Below, one piece after another: positions 45,414 to 56,157 of a stretch of DNA of 64,000 bases. Made by a program: the position numbers and the translations under genes. The number at the start of each line of letters is the position of its first letter. The first letter of the stretch is position 1. The stretch is from Megalopta genalis (lineage: Eukaryota; Arthropoda; Insecta; Hymenoptera; Halictidae): contig NC_135019.1 in the NCBI RefSeq assembly GCF_051020955.1, forward strand, positions 10,809,501 to 10,873,500, read 5' to 3'. Below the pieces are notes generated by a model. The model made no database searches. It was not told the DNA's origin and saw only the letters and a list, made by a program, of their open reading frames with translations.

Positions 45414-45417
45414 TTAA

Positions 45418-45890
45418 TCCGTCTTCCGTTAACGGTTTGATCGGGCACTCGAATAAATTCCGTTCGAATAAACATCGGTCGGGATAAATGGTGTTCTATT
45501 GTTCGGCGAATTAATTCGGATCCGAGGGCGATCGCGTAGCAGCGAGAGCAACGCGTGTCGGTGATCCGCCATTTTTCCAAATCCCGAAACATTCGATACG
45601 GGGCGTCGCGGCCGCCATGAATCATACAAGAAAAATATACGGAAATCGAGATCTCCGAGCAGGAGAGTCGGGCGCACCTGCATCCAACAAATTTCACGCC
45701 GTTTCTCTGTTGTTTTTCGGTCCGCGAGAATCTACTCCCGGCGTCGCATGTTAATCGATTTAGGTTACACCGGTACCTTCCTCGGCGGAAAATCTCTTTC
45801 CGCTCTTGTTGCCTTTTCCGTTTGCCGCGAGTTCCTTTCCGTTCCCCTGCATCGGAGCGCGGCACGATTTTATTCGAATGACGGATAAGA
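45418..45890. other. no feature recognised
   Basis: CpG-rich. The 170-codon minus frame starting here runs into the MITE and is not a gene. Confidence 0.45.
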
Positions 45891-46100
45891 GATAAAGAGA
45901 CTAACGACTACGTTTTCATTCGACATTGTCGAATAAATATGCGATCGAATAAAATGTACGTACAATCGAATAACAATTTGCCCAGATCGAAATTTATCCG
46001 AATAAGATTTTATTCGAATAAGAATTTATTTGAACACGAATTTATTCGAATAAGACATTTATTCGCACCAACAGGAATTCGTTCCTCGTTCACACGCGAT
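45891..46100. repeat. degenerate TTATTCGAATAA-rich tract
   Basis: Irregular copies of ATTCGAATAA(A/G)A and TTTATTCGAATAAG over about 200 bp. The wording recalls the 112-bp array at 26.4-28.2 kb but has no fixed period. Confidence 0.7.
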
Positions 46101-46104
46101 GAAC

Positions 46105-46382
46105 ATTTCGCACGTAATCATCTAAATGCGAATACTATTCGCTTCTTGCGAATCGAAGCAAATCTTGATTTATTTGATGCATTTTTCTACAAAACTACTG
46201 TATTTTTTTTTATGTATTACGGTTAAGATTTTAGCTTCAATTTTTTAAAAATTGAGCATTCGAATAAAAATATTCAATGGCTTATAAATCGACAAAAATT
46301 AATACTATAAAATGAAATTTTACGCAATTCGCACGTAATCTTCTAAATACGAATGCTATTCATTGCGAATCGAAACAGAATT
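46105..46382. repeat. repeat unit shared with 51285-51507, with an internal direct repeat
   Basis: 46159-46381 (CAAATCTTGATTTATTTGATGC... to GCGAATCGAAACAGAAT) is almost identical to 51285-51507 inside a piggyBac-like element. At this locus the GCACGTAATC...CGAATCGAA block occurs twice, 216 bp apart (46106 and 46322), framing the shared part. Confidence 0.85.
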
Positions 46383-46385
46383 TGA

Positions 46386-46553
46386 TTCATCTGTAATCGA
46401 AGTATAGGAAAAAAGAATTTTGTGAATAAAAACGTAGAAGAAATTGAAGCTGTCTTGTTCCATCAGAGAAATTACGAAGAAGAAGAAGATGTGCCAATTA
46501 CCACAGCTGTGAAAGAAATCCTAGTGCAAGATATTAAAAACAAGCCACATTGA
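46386..46553 (+). pseudogene. short coding-like frame, unknown family
   Basis: An open frame bounded by stops reads IGKKNFVNKNVEEIEAVLFH, QRNYEEEEDVPITTAVKEIL, VQDIKNKPH and stops at 46551-46553. The acidic, hydrophilic composition looks protein-like, unlike neighbouring chance frames, but there is no start codon context or domain I recognise. The nucleotide stretch encoding AVKEILVQ is also found at 7826-7851 in an AVKEILVQGFK-stop context. It could be the tail of a decayed gene or of an unrecognised mobile element. Confidence 0.35.
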
Positions 46554-47424
46554 CTTATTATCTTCGCGCAAAAAAAACAATTGCAATAAATAGCGAGCGG
46601 CTGTACGCGCGAGTATCTTCAGCCAAGGAAGACGGTACAAAGAAAAGTTAGCCGAGGCAACATCGCAGCTTCCGGACGCATCGAAATTCTTGATAAATCA
46701 ACGAAACTACTGGTCGAGTGTGCTTTTCGGCGGAGTGGGCCTCGGAGCGGGCGTAAAGAGGCCGCTTCGTTGAACCCGTGGAAGCTGTACCTCTTCCCGC
46801 TCCTCTCTCTTTCTCGCTCTTTCTCTCTTTCACTCTCTCTCTCTCTCTCTTTTTCTCTCTCATCTCGTCTTTCATCCTCGGCTCGGCTCAGCTCGGCCTC
46901 TCGCTCGTGATTGCAAAAGTTACGAGCGCCGTAGCTGGACGCGTTTTCCCTTGGAAACGCTAAATAATTCCGTCGGCCGAGAGGCTCGCAACTCACGGTT
47001 TATTTAATAATTCTTCATCCCAGGCGAGCTGCAATCCAAGTTCAAACGGTCTGTTTAGCGATTCGTCTCGGATCTCGTCAAACAGACCGCGTAAATCTCG
47101 AGGTGATAACTCGAGGACCTTCTCGATTAATCAGCTATCGCGTCGACGCTACTGCCAGACGTTTTCAGAACGATGCACTTTCAGTCTGACGGAATAAGGA
47201 TTCTGCTAATTGATCTCGCAAAAAGACTTGGTTTCTCTGTCGGCGCAACTGGAGGCTGCAGGTTCCCTTTGCGCATCGCGGCTTTGCCGCACAATTCTTT
47301 ATTTTATCGAACAGAGAATCGTATCGTTCTCTGTGTAATTAATTCTAGTTGAATTGGCAAATATACATTTTCATTTGCGAGCAAATATTCGGAGCTTCGA
47401 TTCGTAACAAGTTATTCATGTATA
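46554..47424. other. no gene recognised; (CT)n tract
   Basis: An imperfect CT/TTTCTC tract lies at 46800-46864. The remaining DNA shows no exon or element ends. Confidence 0.5.
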
Positions 47425-47585
47425 CAGTAAATTCTCTCCAATTGTCCCTCAGCTAGTTGACGGCACAGTTGTTGACAATCGGCGATTATAAAAACAAGCC
47501 GCGAGGCTCGAATAATCGTATCTCCTCTGTCCCAAATTGTCCATTTTCGTTTACAAGCTGAAGGACAATCGGGGAGAATTTACCG
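47425..47585. mobile_element. palindromic hairpin MITE (H family), copy 7, left arm shortened
   Basis: TA stands on both sides, with ends CAGTAAATTCTCTCC and GGGGAGAATTTACCG. The right arm is complete (AAAAACAAGCCGCGAGGCTC...CAAATTGTCCATTTTCG), but the left arm has lost the inner region. AAATTCTCC subfamily. Confidence 0.85.
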
Positions 47586-47829
47586 TATCTGTAAACTGAC
47601 ATATGGATCTCATAATCGCTCTAATAGAATGATTAATCATGCTGCTAAAATCTTTATAAGGTTTAAATGTATAAAATTCGCAGTTCAGTTATTACCGCTT
47701 TAAACATTTTATATACGTTTGTTTCGAATATTGTGTAGCAGGTGCGCCGTGTTTGGAAGTACGATACTCGATGCTCAAGAAATTCCCAAAAATTGCCTTC
47801 GAGCCTGAAACTAAGATCGCAGAATGTGG

Positions 47830-48022
47830 TAAAGTAAATTCTCCCTAATTTTCGTTCAGCTTTGCGAACAAAACTGGACAATTTTGGAGGAGCAGATACG
47901 ATTATTCGATCCTCGCAACTCGTTCTTATAGTTGTCGATTATCAACAATTATAAAAGTGAGTCGCGAGACTCGAATAATCGTATCTCCTCCTCCCAAATT
48001 GTCCATTTTTGTTTACAAGCTG
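47830..48022. mobile_element. palindromic hairpin MITE (H family), copy 8, right end missing
   Basis: It starts TAAAGTAAATTCTCCC and contains the full hairpin (GATACGATTATTCGATCC... against CGAATAATCGTATCTCC). It stops at GTTTACAAGCTG without the terminal GAGAATTTACTG. AAATTCTCC subfamily. Confidence 0.82.
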
Positions 48023-48325
48023 TATTCTTGGATCAGCGACACGTTACAGTCTTCCACGAAGAGCGATTTATTTCAGACGTGTACGTAGTACACGTTCACG
48101 TGTTACACAATCACCTTTCTGATATCGGCGATCGCAATTTATTTCCCTCGAGGCAGATCGATCGACGTACAAACATTTGTCGAAATCAGATCGGAATCTA
48201 AACTCCGGCACATAGTAAGACAGTGGGTTAAGCTCCTTTCAGACGCCATCGACAGGAGCGAAGGTAGACAGAGCACCAAGCAGTGTCTCAGTCGAAAAAT
48301 GGTGGTCCGATCGATAAAAGCGAGT

Positions 48326-48352
48326 TTCAGAAAAGAGAGAGAGAGAGATAGC

Positions 48353-48386
<34 letters not shown>

Positions 48387-48566
48387 TAGCGAGAGAGAGA
48401 GAGAAAGAGAGAGAGAGATAGCGAGAGAGAGAGAGATAGCGAGAGAGAGAGAGAGAAAGAGAGAGAGATAGCGAGAGAGAGAGAGATAGCGAGAGAGAGA
48501 GAGAGATAGCGAGAGAGAGAGAGAGAAAGAGAGAGAGAGATAGCGAGGGAGAGAGAGAGAGATAGC

Positions 48567-48622
<56 letters not shown>
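48326..48622. repeat. compound (GA)n array with GATAGC interruptions
   Basis: About 300 bp of GAGA broken every 12-40 bp by GATAGC or AAAG. The interruptions recur in the same context, which suggests growth by duplication of 20-40-bp blocks, not dinucleotide slippage alone. Confidence 0.95.
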
Positions 48623-49199
48623 TCGTCGGTGAACGAGACGCAGTTCTCAGTATCCGAGAGCCAACTAAGAAGACTTTCCTCCAGTGCTTTACCAAAACTC
48701 CTCCGATAAAGTACACTCCGGAGAATGAGAAATTCGAAACAGTAGAAGGCATTACGCCGGGCCGTGCTTCGTTTCCAGATTAACGTCCAACTTCCAGTCA
48801 GACCGGGTTTCCGTTTAGGAGCAAAAATTCGGAGGATAGAACGATGACGGTTCCTCGTTAACGAGTTCCCTTGAGCATAGTCGGAGCCGTTTAAACGGAA
48901 CTTCCGGTGCTCGGTGACGCGCTGAAATTTACGAGCCCGGGGTGCCAGCCCGCGATGATCGACCATGGCAACTCGATTGCCACCGCGGTTATCGGCGACC
49001 ATATTTCTTCCCATCGATTTCTCGCTCTTATTCTAGATTATACGTAGAATCTCCGGGACGACGCTACTTTATGCAAACGTCGGCAAACGGATATTCCTAC
49101 TCAATTCTTAATTCCACGTTTTCGTGGTTTTGTGTTTTATGGTTCGTAAATAAATGACATTCGTAGCTAACGAATTTCCTGTACGTTTTAATCCGTAAT
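48623..49199. other. no feature recognised
   Basis: Mixed CpG-rich DNA without a supported exon. Confidence 0.45.
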
Positions 49200-49204
49200 T
49201 TACA

Positions 49205-49615
49205 TTTCATATTGCTGAGCAAAATTATAGCGTGGAACAATCTTCGAGACGAATCGGCCAACTTCGACAGACGACAACTCCGCGAAAAATCAACGTAGGA
49301 TGATGACTTTCTCTTAAATTAAAGCTTGAAATCTCTATTTTATGATCGCGTTTCTGTATTTTAAGTTCGATGCACCTTCGCTACTGTAACCTGTTAAATG
49401 CAAGACCATGTTCGTCATATTGAACATTGGCAAGTTTGACGAAATTCACGGATCGTATAAAATTTTTTGTCGTGATGACTTTTGCAGCAAAATAAAGTCC
49501 AATTTAACCTTTTTAATTTAAAAAGAGAATAAACACGGCTGAGATTTTTTTCGCGAAGTTAAAGTACTTCGAATCAACCCTTGCATTTCGCGAAGTTGTC
49601 GGTCAAGATTGGCCA
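49205..49615 (+). repeat. unclassified dispersed repeat (R), copy 1
   Basis: It shares with 53770-54365 the landmarks TTATAGCGTGGAACAAT, GTAGGATGATGA, GAAATCTCTA, CCATGTT(C/T)GTC and GCGATTTTTTTCGCG-like blocks, in the same order. No terminal repeats or coding domain were identified. Confidence 0.75.
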
Positions 49616-49648
49616 ATATTTATTCGACATTTTTCTGTGCTATAATTT

Positions 49649-49649
49649 T

Positions 49650-49702
<53 letters not shown>

Positions 49703-49735
49703 GTATATGTATATATATGTATATATACATATATA
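49649..49735. repeat. (TA)n microsatellite with TATG variants
   Basis: About 85 bp of TA, the right half with GTATATATGTATATG words. Confidence 0.95.
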
Positions 49736-50581
49736 TATTTGATTTTTGTATCGTACTCATGGGAATAATAAATAAATAGACAGGTGAATAGAATAAATAA
49801 ATGAATACACGAAACGCTGCAGTCGATAGTGTGACACGGCGCAGCAAACATCATCGCGATAGCCGATCTCGTGCGCGCAGAAGATCGAATATTAATTCTC
49901 TCTGTCAATGGGCGCCGAATAAATTCGAGATAGCCAGCTCACGGGGGAACGTTGCCATAACGAGGGAACTGTGTTCGCGTGTATACCGGCTGGAAATTCC
50001 CTCGTACCCGTCCGCATAGTTGGCTCGTCCGTGCATCTCCCTGTTGGCGTTTCTGTATTCGTATTAGGCGAACTTTCCGCGACTGTTACACCGCCGCGCA
50101 TCGCCGGCACGATACTACCAGCTGTTTACGAATTCGCGAGGGGTTTCGGTCTGCTCGCATCATTTGCATGGAATCGGCGGAGGGGAGAGGAGAGATAACG
50201 ACACGGCGTAGCTAGGAGCTTCGCGCCGCAACCTCATAATTCCGCGACGTCGGAACGCATCCGACGCGTTTTCCAATTACGCTCCGACGCACTGCGGGGC
50301 ATAGAGCACTCGGATGCGGTAAAAAAAATATATTTTCTGATTCGTATCACGTATGAATTTACGTCCAATTTTACGATTCCATTATCTTGTTTAGAACACA
50401 AATGTTTTGTAGCGAAAACGAACGTTCAATCTACAATATAAATGAGTTTTGGAGACACTATTGATTCCAGTACTGCTAGAGATTTCTGTACTAAACTGCT
50501 GCTTTTTAAATGTTACAGACAAGACTCGGTATAAATTTTGATACCGTTGATACCTGAATGTTGCTAAAGGTGTCTTAAAAA
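49736..50581. other. no feature recognised
   Basis: CpG-rich to 50300, then AT-rich; no exon signals supported. Confidence 0.45.
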
Positions 50582-50585
50582 TTAA

Positions 50586-51688
50586 CCCTTAGCGCTCCGC
50601 GCGTTTCTCGAGTACTGCCTACCAGCAATTCCGGCACATTTTTGGAGCGGAGCGCCTGAGATAAAGGAAGTTTTATTTTGAGCGGAAAAGATTACACGTC
50701 CTTGCGAATGCATTTGATATATTTGATTTATTTTATAAATATACATTTTCCTATTGTAAATAAAAGATAAATTTTAAATTTTGTAATTCACCATGGTGCG
50801 ATATCTTTGGTAACAATCTCCCATGTGCATTCTGAGTTTACTTGGACAAGTGTCGCAGTATTCACTTTGCCAAATAGAGTTACTAGATATTTCTTTTAAG
50901 TTTAGAACATTTTCTGCGTAACCGTTGGTTTCCTTTATAATTTCATTTACCGATTCGTCCGTGAAAAATAATTTAAAATATTGTATCGGCTGTTCAATGT
51001 TTGTAGGAACTTGTGGTCCAACGACCTTCTATCTGGAATATGTAATTCTTCCGTAACATCACGCCATTCATCCAAGTCTTGTAACGAATCTTCGCTTCCA
51101 CTTTCAATAATTCTCATTCTTCGTCTCTTTGGTAGTATAATTTCGCTATTACTACTCGAAGTGTCAGAATCATAACCAACATTGTGTTCCACAATGTCTT
51201 TTAACTCTTGAAAATCAAATACGTCTTCGGTATCACTCGGCTCTAAATTCTCATCGTAATATTTATTTTTCTCCATGCTGCTAACAAATCTTGATTTATT
51301 TGATGCATTTTTCTACAAAACTACTGTATTTTTTTTTATGTATTACGGTTAAGATTTTAGCTTCAATTTTTTAAAAATTGAGCATTCAAATAAAAATATT
51401 CAATGGCATATAAATCAACAAAAATTAATACTATAAAATGAAATTTTACGCAATTCGCACGTAATCTTCTAAATACGAATGCTATCCATTGCGAATCGAA
51501 ACAGAATAGAAAAGGTCAACAAATGGTTTAATCGTAATGGTACAGACCTAGCACGTTTTAACTACATATAACAATTGTTAACGCCGACGATAACGTATGC
51601 TAAAAACGTTTGGCTCCGCAGCGGAGCCTTCGGAATTACGGAACAAATGACAAATGTCTTCGTAGCGCAGCATTCGGAGCGTTAAGGG
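50586..51688 (-). mobile_element. piggyBac-like element, CCCTTAGCGCTCC family, copy b, 1.1 kb, internally deleted
   Basis: TTAA stands on both sides (50582-50585, 51689-51692). Ends are CCCTTAGCGCTCCG and CGGAGCGTTAAGGG. GGCTCCGCAGCGGAGCC (51612-51628) lies inside the right end. A disrupted minus-strand transposase occupies 50774-51276. A 223-bp block between the right terminus and the start codon is shared with 46159-46381. The left end matches the end of copy a (TTTTTGGAGC, CGCCTGAGATAAAGGAAG). Confidence 0.88.
50774..51276 (-). pseudogene. piggyBac-like transposase, N-terminus joined to C-terminal cysteine domain
   Basis: From the ATG at 51276 it reads an acidic N-terminus (SDTEDVFDFQELKDI, SDTSSSNSEIILPKRRRMR) typical of piggyBac transposases. 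After a one-base frameshift near 51020 it reads GPQVPTNIEQPIQYFKLFFT, DESVNEIIKETNGYAENV, which is the conserved entry to the transposase core. It then jumps to a cysteine-bearing tail (SIWQSEYCDTCPSKLRMHMG, DCYQRYRTMVNY) and stops at 50774. The catalytic DDD core is deleted. A full transposase would be about 500-600 residues; about 165 remain. Confidence 0.87.
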
Positions 51689-51692
51689 TTAA

Positions 51693-53401
51693 GAATAAAA
51701 ATATTCAATAACGTATAAGCCAACAAAAATTACTATCGTCAAAATGAAATATTGCACAATTTAAATTAAGAAAATAATTTTATATTTCAGACATTCTCTA
51801 CTGGGCTTCTTTGAAATCGCGTTCAAAAAATTTTAATCTTTAGGGCACCCATGAAACGTCAGTTTTTACCGCTTTTGAGAGCTTCTTGGTCCATAGCGTG
51901 ACCTAAGCAAGCATCGCAGCCCGCGTGTCTGGGAATTGTTCGGGAACAACCGCCGACATTCCACGATCGCGACCGACCACCGACCGGGAAATCCAATCGA
52001 GACAGTGTCGATCGAACTGGAAACCGACGCTTGTCCAGATCCCTCGATTTTCCGCTGGCGGAGTGCGACGCGTAACGTTTCCGCTGCTGCTCGTCACGCA
52101 TTGCCGGCGATCGCAAACGCGAATTCTATGTCCCGGAGTGAAAACTCGCGATTTGTTTCACCGAATGGCATCGTTTAGAACAATTCCGCGGATCCTATTC
52201 GTATGGACACAGTGGAACCTCGATTGTGTAAACTAATCGCGGAACGAAAATAAGAGAATTTTCACAGAGCGGTTGACACCGAGAGAATTTGGTTAAATAT
52301 TTGTGGGATAGTAGAAGTGTCTGGTTAAATTTTTTGGCCAATTCTTGTCATCGGAGAGTCTACCATGGATTTGAAAATCGAAGCTTCCGCGTTCCAACGA
52401 CCACTCGAAACTCGATCTACGATTTTTTCGAAGGCCATTTTATCGGTCTTCGAATGGAAGCCGTGCTAGTCGAGTTAACTTGTTTTACATTTCTCTTGCA
52501 AAAATCGAGAAGAAAGATCGTGCGCCGAGCAGTTCTTGTAAACAGGAAACTTCGATCTTGAAATCTATAACAGTTTAACTCGCAAGAATAATGTCGTTCC
52601 GATTTTAGAGACGTTTACCCTTCCACAGTCACATTTCCTATGCGAAACGCGTACATAGTCGCACCGAGTCACTCGAACTTCAATCTTCCAGCCACTGTCA
52701 CTCGAAAACTAGCAATGCTATCGGGACCGAAAAATTTGAGAATATAATTTGAACCCTCTGGAACATCGTCGTTTTTATTAAAACTCGATATCTCACTTCC
52801 AAGTATTTTGTATTAATTGTTAATTTCATTGTTCTCAAGAGAATGTCGCTATAACGAGGAAGAAAATGCAGGACATTTAGGCTCGGTGTGACAGCGAATG
52901 GTCGAATCTACGAGTTTCTATTTCGGAATCGAAAAATCGTCGAGATGAAAAATCTCAACCGAATGGAAAAGAGATCGTAGAAGGAGGTTCAGGCTCGAGA
53001 GTGGCCTACAAAGAGCGAAACGGTTCGAGCGATCGGTGTGGACTGATTCCTCGGATTCGTCGGCGACATAATTCGCGAGTAATTGAATGTAACGGGGTCG
53101 GTCGGGGCGCAATCGGCTAGACTCGTTCGTTGTGGGCCGATTGTCTCGTGGCTTTAGTCGGGCCTGCTTCCTAGCCCGCGATTCATCTGCATCCGAACGA
53201 ACAAAGGGATGGAGGGCTCGGCGTGCTCGCGGAAAGAGAGACGGGGCCCGCGATCCGTGACCAAAGCTGTTGCTCGGTTATCCGGAAGCGACCTGGATAA
53301 CTGTGAAGACGGTGGCCGCGTGGGCGTACGCCGCCTTACCGTTTCATGCATACCAGATGAGCCGGGTCATCTTCCTCCCCATTTGTTAGGCTGCTACCGT
53401 C
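51693..53401. other. no feature recognised
   Basis: A CpG-rich block at 51850-52200 and another at 52950-53400 have overlapping frames on both strands. No domain, no paired splice sites and no element ends were found. Confidence 0.45.
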
Positions 53402-53426
53402 GAGAGATAGAAAGAGAAAGAGAGAA

Positions 53427-53457
<31 letters not shown>
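53402..53457. repeat. (GA)n microsatellite
   Basis: GA tract with AAAG interruptions. Confidence 0.93.
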
Positions 53458-53458
<1 letters not shown>

Positions 53459-53769
53459 CTCGGAGGCGAAAGGGGCGATCGACGGGATCGGTCGGTTGAA
53501 AGTAACAGCCGATTCTCGCGGGCCACTTTCAGGCCACGTTCTTTTAGGCTATTGCATTCAACAGAAGATCGGGATTTGCGTCCACTGGCTTTTATCGACC
53601 TTCTTCTCTCTCTTGAGTATGAAACATGAAATGTTCGATGAGAATTTCGATTTATACATAGCACGATTCCTCGGTTACATAAACTACTGCCTCGACACTT
53701 TGATCGCCACGCTGACAATCTACAAAATTTTATAAAATTACAGTACTCTGTTCAAACAAATTATGACAT

Positions 53770-54365
53770 AGATAAAAATTGCCTAAGTTTGACCGAGGAT
53801 AACTCTGCCAGAAAGCATCGTAGGATGATGATCCTTCTGTCAAATTGAAGCTCGAAATCTCTACTTTAAGACGCCGTTTCTCGATTTTAAGCCGTACACA
53901 ACCTCGCAACTATAACCCTTTGAATGTGAAGCCATGTTTGTCGTATTGAAGATTACCAAGTTCGACAAATTGCACGGACTTCGTAAAATTTTCGTCGAGA
54001 ATGCCGTTTAGAGCAAAATGAAGTCCGATTCATTCCCTTTTAATTAAGAAAATAAATAAATACGGCTGCGATTTTTTTTCGCGATGTTAAATTACTTTGA
54101 AGTAACCCATGCGTTTCGGCAAGAAATCAGAGTTCGCAACGTTAAATATGACAAACATCGCCTCGCATTTAAAGAGTTATAGTGGCGGGACTGCATCAAA
54201 CGTAATAAAATCGAGAACCGTTAGCATAAAGTAGAGGTTTCAAGTTTTCATTTAAATAAAAACTCATCGTCCTACGATGCTTTTCCGCGGAGTTATCGGC
54301 TGTCAAATGCGGCCAATTTTTATCAAAAATTGTTCCACGCTATAACTTTGTCGAGCAGTGTTTTT
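53770..54365. repeat. unclassified dispersed repeat (R), head-to-head copies
   Basis: The left part (to about 54110) runs in the same direction as 49205-49615. From about 54130 the same sequence returns in inverted orientation, ending ATTGTTCCACGCTATAACTTTG. Each arm is about 240-330 bp and diverged, so the pair could form a large imperfect hairpin. Confidence 0.72.
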
Positions 54366-55853
54366 TCATCGCAACGATCGATGTAACAGATTAGATGTAT
54401 TTTAACAGATCAGCATGCAAACTGCTCAACAAATAATTCCGTCACCCACGTGTAGGTGACGCGGCAGTTAGAGTATTAATTTATCCACTAAAACGTTCTT
54501 AAACAATATCCCATCCCGCTTGTAATTTTTTTAGTCGCAAGTAGCTCGATCGTTTTTTTATTTATTTTATATCCGTGATTGCAGATGAACGATGAAGCTC
54601 GGTAAAAAATATGCTACGCGTATTTTTCCAACCGCCATTCGTATATGAGACATTGGATAGCAAACAATATTTGTGGCCATTCATTCTAGAAACAATAAAT
54701 CGTAGAAAAATGTTGTGTACTCTGTGTGTGTAGATTGTGGCTGTTCGTGTTAATGCTATAGGTACCGAGCACCGAGAATGATTGGTATACGTGTCCCCAT
54801 AGAAACAATAGACGAATAGAACGAATGGTCCAGAGTCATTCTAACATGCGACGGTAGTTTTGGTGTTAATGCAATAGAAATATTTTAGTTGGAAGGGGTC
54901 GAGCTTCGAAGCTGCGTATCGTTTTATCGATCAGTTTTGAAAATACACTAAATTCGCGTATAATAACATCGTGACACGGTACTTGCAATTCTCACGTGCT
55001 GTTGATGTTGCTTGGTGTTACGGTGCAGCGTCGCTGTCAGTAAACATCCCAACAGCGACACGTTATTTCACTTCTGCAAAAAGTCAAGCTATTCGATCAT
55101 GAACTTTGACGAACAATGTATCGTGCGGTTTTCACGATGCAGATTCAACGATATGATAGGACGAGGCATACGTATACAGAACTTTATCGAACCAGCTAAT
55201 TTCCATTTTGTGCAATAACTATTCGCCAGCTCTTGGGCAAATGGTAAAGCTTCCTCGCGTTTATTCGAGTCTCTTAGTCGACAAGTGGAGTAAACCCTGT
55301 TTATTAGCGTTCTGAAAATTGGACATTCCTTGTAATACTTTGTAAAAAATTCAGAACACATTGCAGCTGCGTTGTAATAAAATAGAGCAAAAGAACAGCA
55401 ATTGTAATAACATCATTTAACACTTTGTCTGCCTCACCAATAATCTCAAGAATATTATAAAATTAGAGTAATATGTTTAAACAAATTGAGATTGGAATGT
55501 TAAGTTGTATGTCATTAACATAAAATGTTAATAGAAATAATATTAAAAATATAGCTGTTTTATTTACCATTATAATTTGTGTATATTTCTATTCATTTCT
55601 ATTAATATTATATTAATATATAATTGTATATATTTCTATTAATTATATTCCTACGATTCATTTATTTTCTATAATTTTGGACTCGGGCCACTTGTCAACA
55701 AAGAGGCTCACTTGCAAAACAGTTGTCAAGATAATTTCACAGGGACGTACGAAACCGCAGAATTTCCCGAATGACCCAACAATTTGTTCTCAACAATTAT
55801 TATTTTATCTGGTAACAGTAATATAGTCCGATTTTGCTGGATTCACCCCACTG
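54366..55853. other. no supported gene
   Basis: AT-rich. The minus-strand frame 55089-55361 (90 codons, Cys- and Arg-rich) has no recognisable motif. TTAACCCCTTAACTATCGC at 55855 with an inverted AATGCCGGA/TCCGACATT pair inside may be one end of another TTAA element, but no matching second end was found. Confidence 0.4.
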
Positions 55854-56157
55854 TTTAACCCCTTAACTATCGCAATTTTTAATGCCGGAGTCGTTTCCGA
55901 CATTCCACTGTGATAGAATGACATTCGAACGCAGCTTAATGCAACAACAAACTTTTAATAACATATAAAATACAATCTTATCGGCACGTTTGACATCTTA
56001 CATTGCGGATCTTCGCGCAAAATAAATATTGTCTGCATCTGTTGCAAAAAACAGTAGCAACTTAAAATTTGCATTCTTTCCATAATAATCGCAGTAGGTC
56101 GAAAATAATATATTGACGTTATTTAATGTTTCTAACCTCCTTGCCGTTTGACATTAA

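Noticed and set aside
45353..45865. 170-codon minus-strand frame
   Set aside because: Its 3' part lies inside a TTAA MITE and the rest has no motif.
54560..54620. Possible 17-nt microexon (TTGCAG | ATGAACGATGAAGCTCG | GTAAAAAA)
   Set aside because: The donor is weak and the length would shift the frame; A/T-rich DNA gives such matches by chance.
55089..55361. 90-codon Cys/Arg-rich minus-strand frame
   Set aside because: Some protein-like feel but no recognisable pattern, no splice context and no supporting neighbour; left uncalled.
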